IMG/VR virus record: IMGVR_UViG_3300031851_000069
Location: 1 to 36,799 of that record
Source: a virus
Direction: 5' to 3' (one strand)
Length of the DNA: 36,799 bases
The translations under genes were made by a program, and so were the position numbers. Shown here piece by piece: positions 36,766-36,799 of the stretch (position 1 is its first letter; every line of letters begins with the position of its first letter). Under the pieces are notes generated by a model. It saw nothing but the letters and a program-made list of their open reading frames with translations. It did no database searches and was not told the origin of the DNA.

Positions 36766-36799
36766 AAACAAACTACAAGTCAAAGAGAACAAGCGGAAG
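36762..36799 (+). CDS. 5' end of the basic 57-residue protein, second copy (partial)
   Basis: Bases 36761-36799 equal 161-199: ATG and the first codons of the gene at 162-335 (MKTNYKSKRTSG...), cut by the end of the window. The overlap shows that the window ends where the circle re-enters its own start. Confidence 0.9.
   Translation, partial: MKTNYKSKRTSG

Overview
The window reads as an essentially complete genome of a tailed, probably siphovirus-like phage (Caudoviricetes) of a Bacteroidota host, most likely a flavobacterium. Evidence: a full virion set (small and large terminase, portal, XkdF-type protease, capsid, three tail-tube-like proteins, a TP901-type tape measure, tail tip and fibres), tightly packed genes joined by ATGA/TAATG overlaps, AT-rich DNA, almost no Shine-Dalgarno sequences, and two Bacteroidota-style -7 elements (TAnnTTTG). 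I see no integrase, excisionase or CI-like repressor, no rRNA, no CRISPR and no insertion sequence. The host assignment is inference.

Ends: bases 1-127 repeat 35774-35900, and 161-199 repeat 36761-36799. The molecule therefore looks circular or circularly permuted, about 36.6 kb, read slightly past one turn. The two passes disagree: between the repeats lie 33 nt at the left end but 860 nt at the right end. This suggests a present/absent module (basic small protein, zinc ribbon, tiny membrane peptide, PD-(D/E)XK-like nuclease).

Layout. (1) 35250 to 36799, continuing at 1 to 5334, plus strand: small membrane and unknown proteins, a DnaB-like helicase, a DUF1599/Nmad1-like protein, nucleases including RusA, a possible sigma-like factor, then lysis (M15 peptidase, 3-TM holin). 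(2) 5343-27914, minus strand: one 22.5-kb morphogenesis block. Read from 27.9 kb leftward it runs CxxC protein, TerS, TerL, tail chaperone candidate, tail completion and neck candidates, tape measure, tail tip, DUF5824-like protein, protease/scaffold, capsid, tail-tube paralogues, fibres, an outer-membrane-like protein, portal and connector. Portal and terminase are at opposite ends, which is unusual. (3) 27945-28509: non-coding, with AT-rich palindromes, a hairpin, a C-rich stretch and a terminator. (4) 28510-30148, minus strand: six small unknown genes with their own terminator. (5) 30149-30582: divergent control region with five phased repeats. (6) 30583-35136, plus strand: small early genes, an AT-rich putative origin, two proteins resembling DnaA domain IV without an ATPase domain, a probable annealing protein plus RecE/RecB-like exonuclease pair, a small protein with an SSB-like acidic tail, and a tRNA-like hairpin.

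Working model (inference): the stand-alone DnaA-box-type protein binds the palindrome-rich region at 32.1-32.3 kb and starts replication with the DnaB-like helicase. The annealing protein, exonuclease and RusA recombine concatemers for packaging. The late block builds the virion and M15 peptidase plus holin release it. Polymerase and primase would come from the host, since none is seen.
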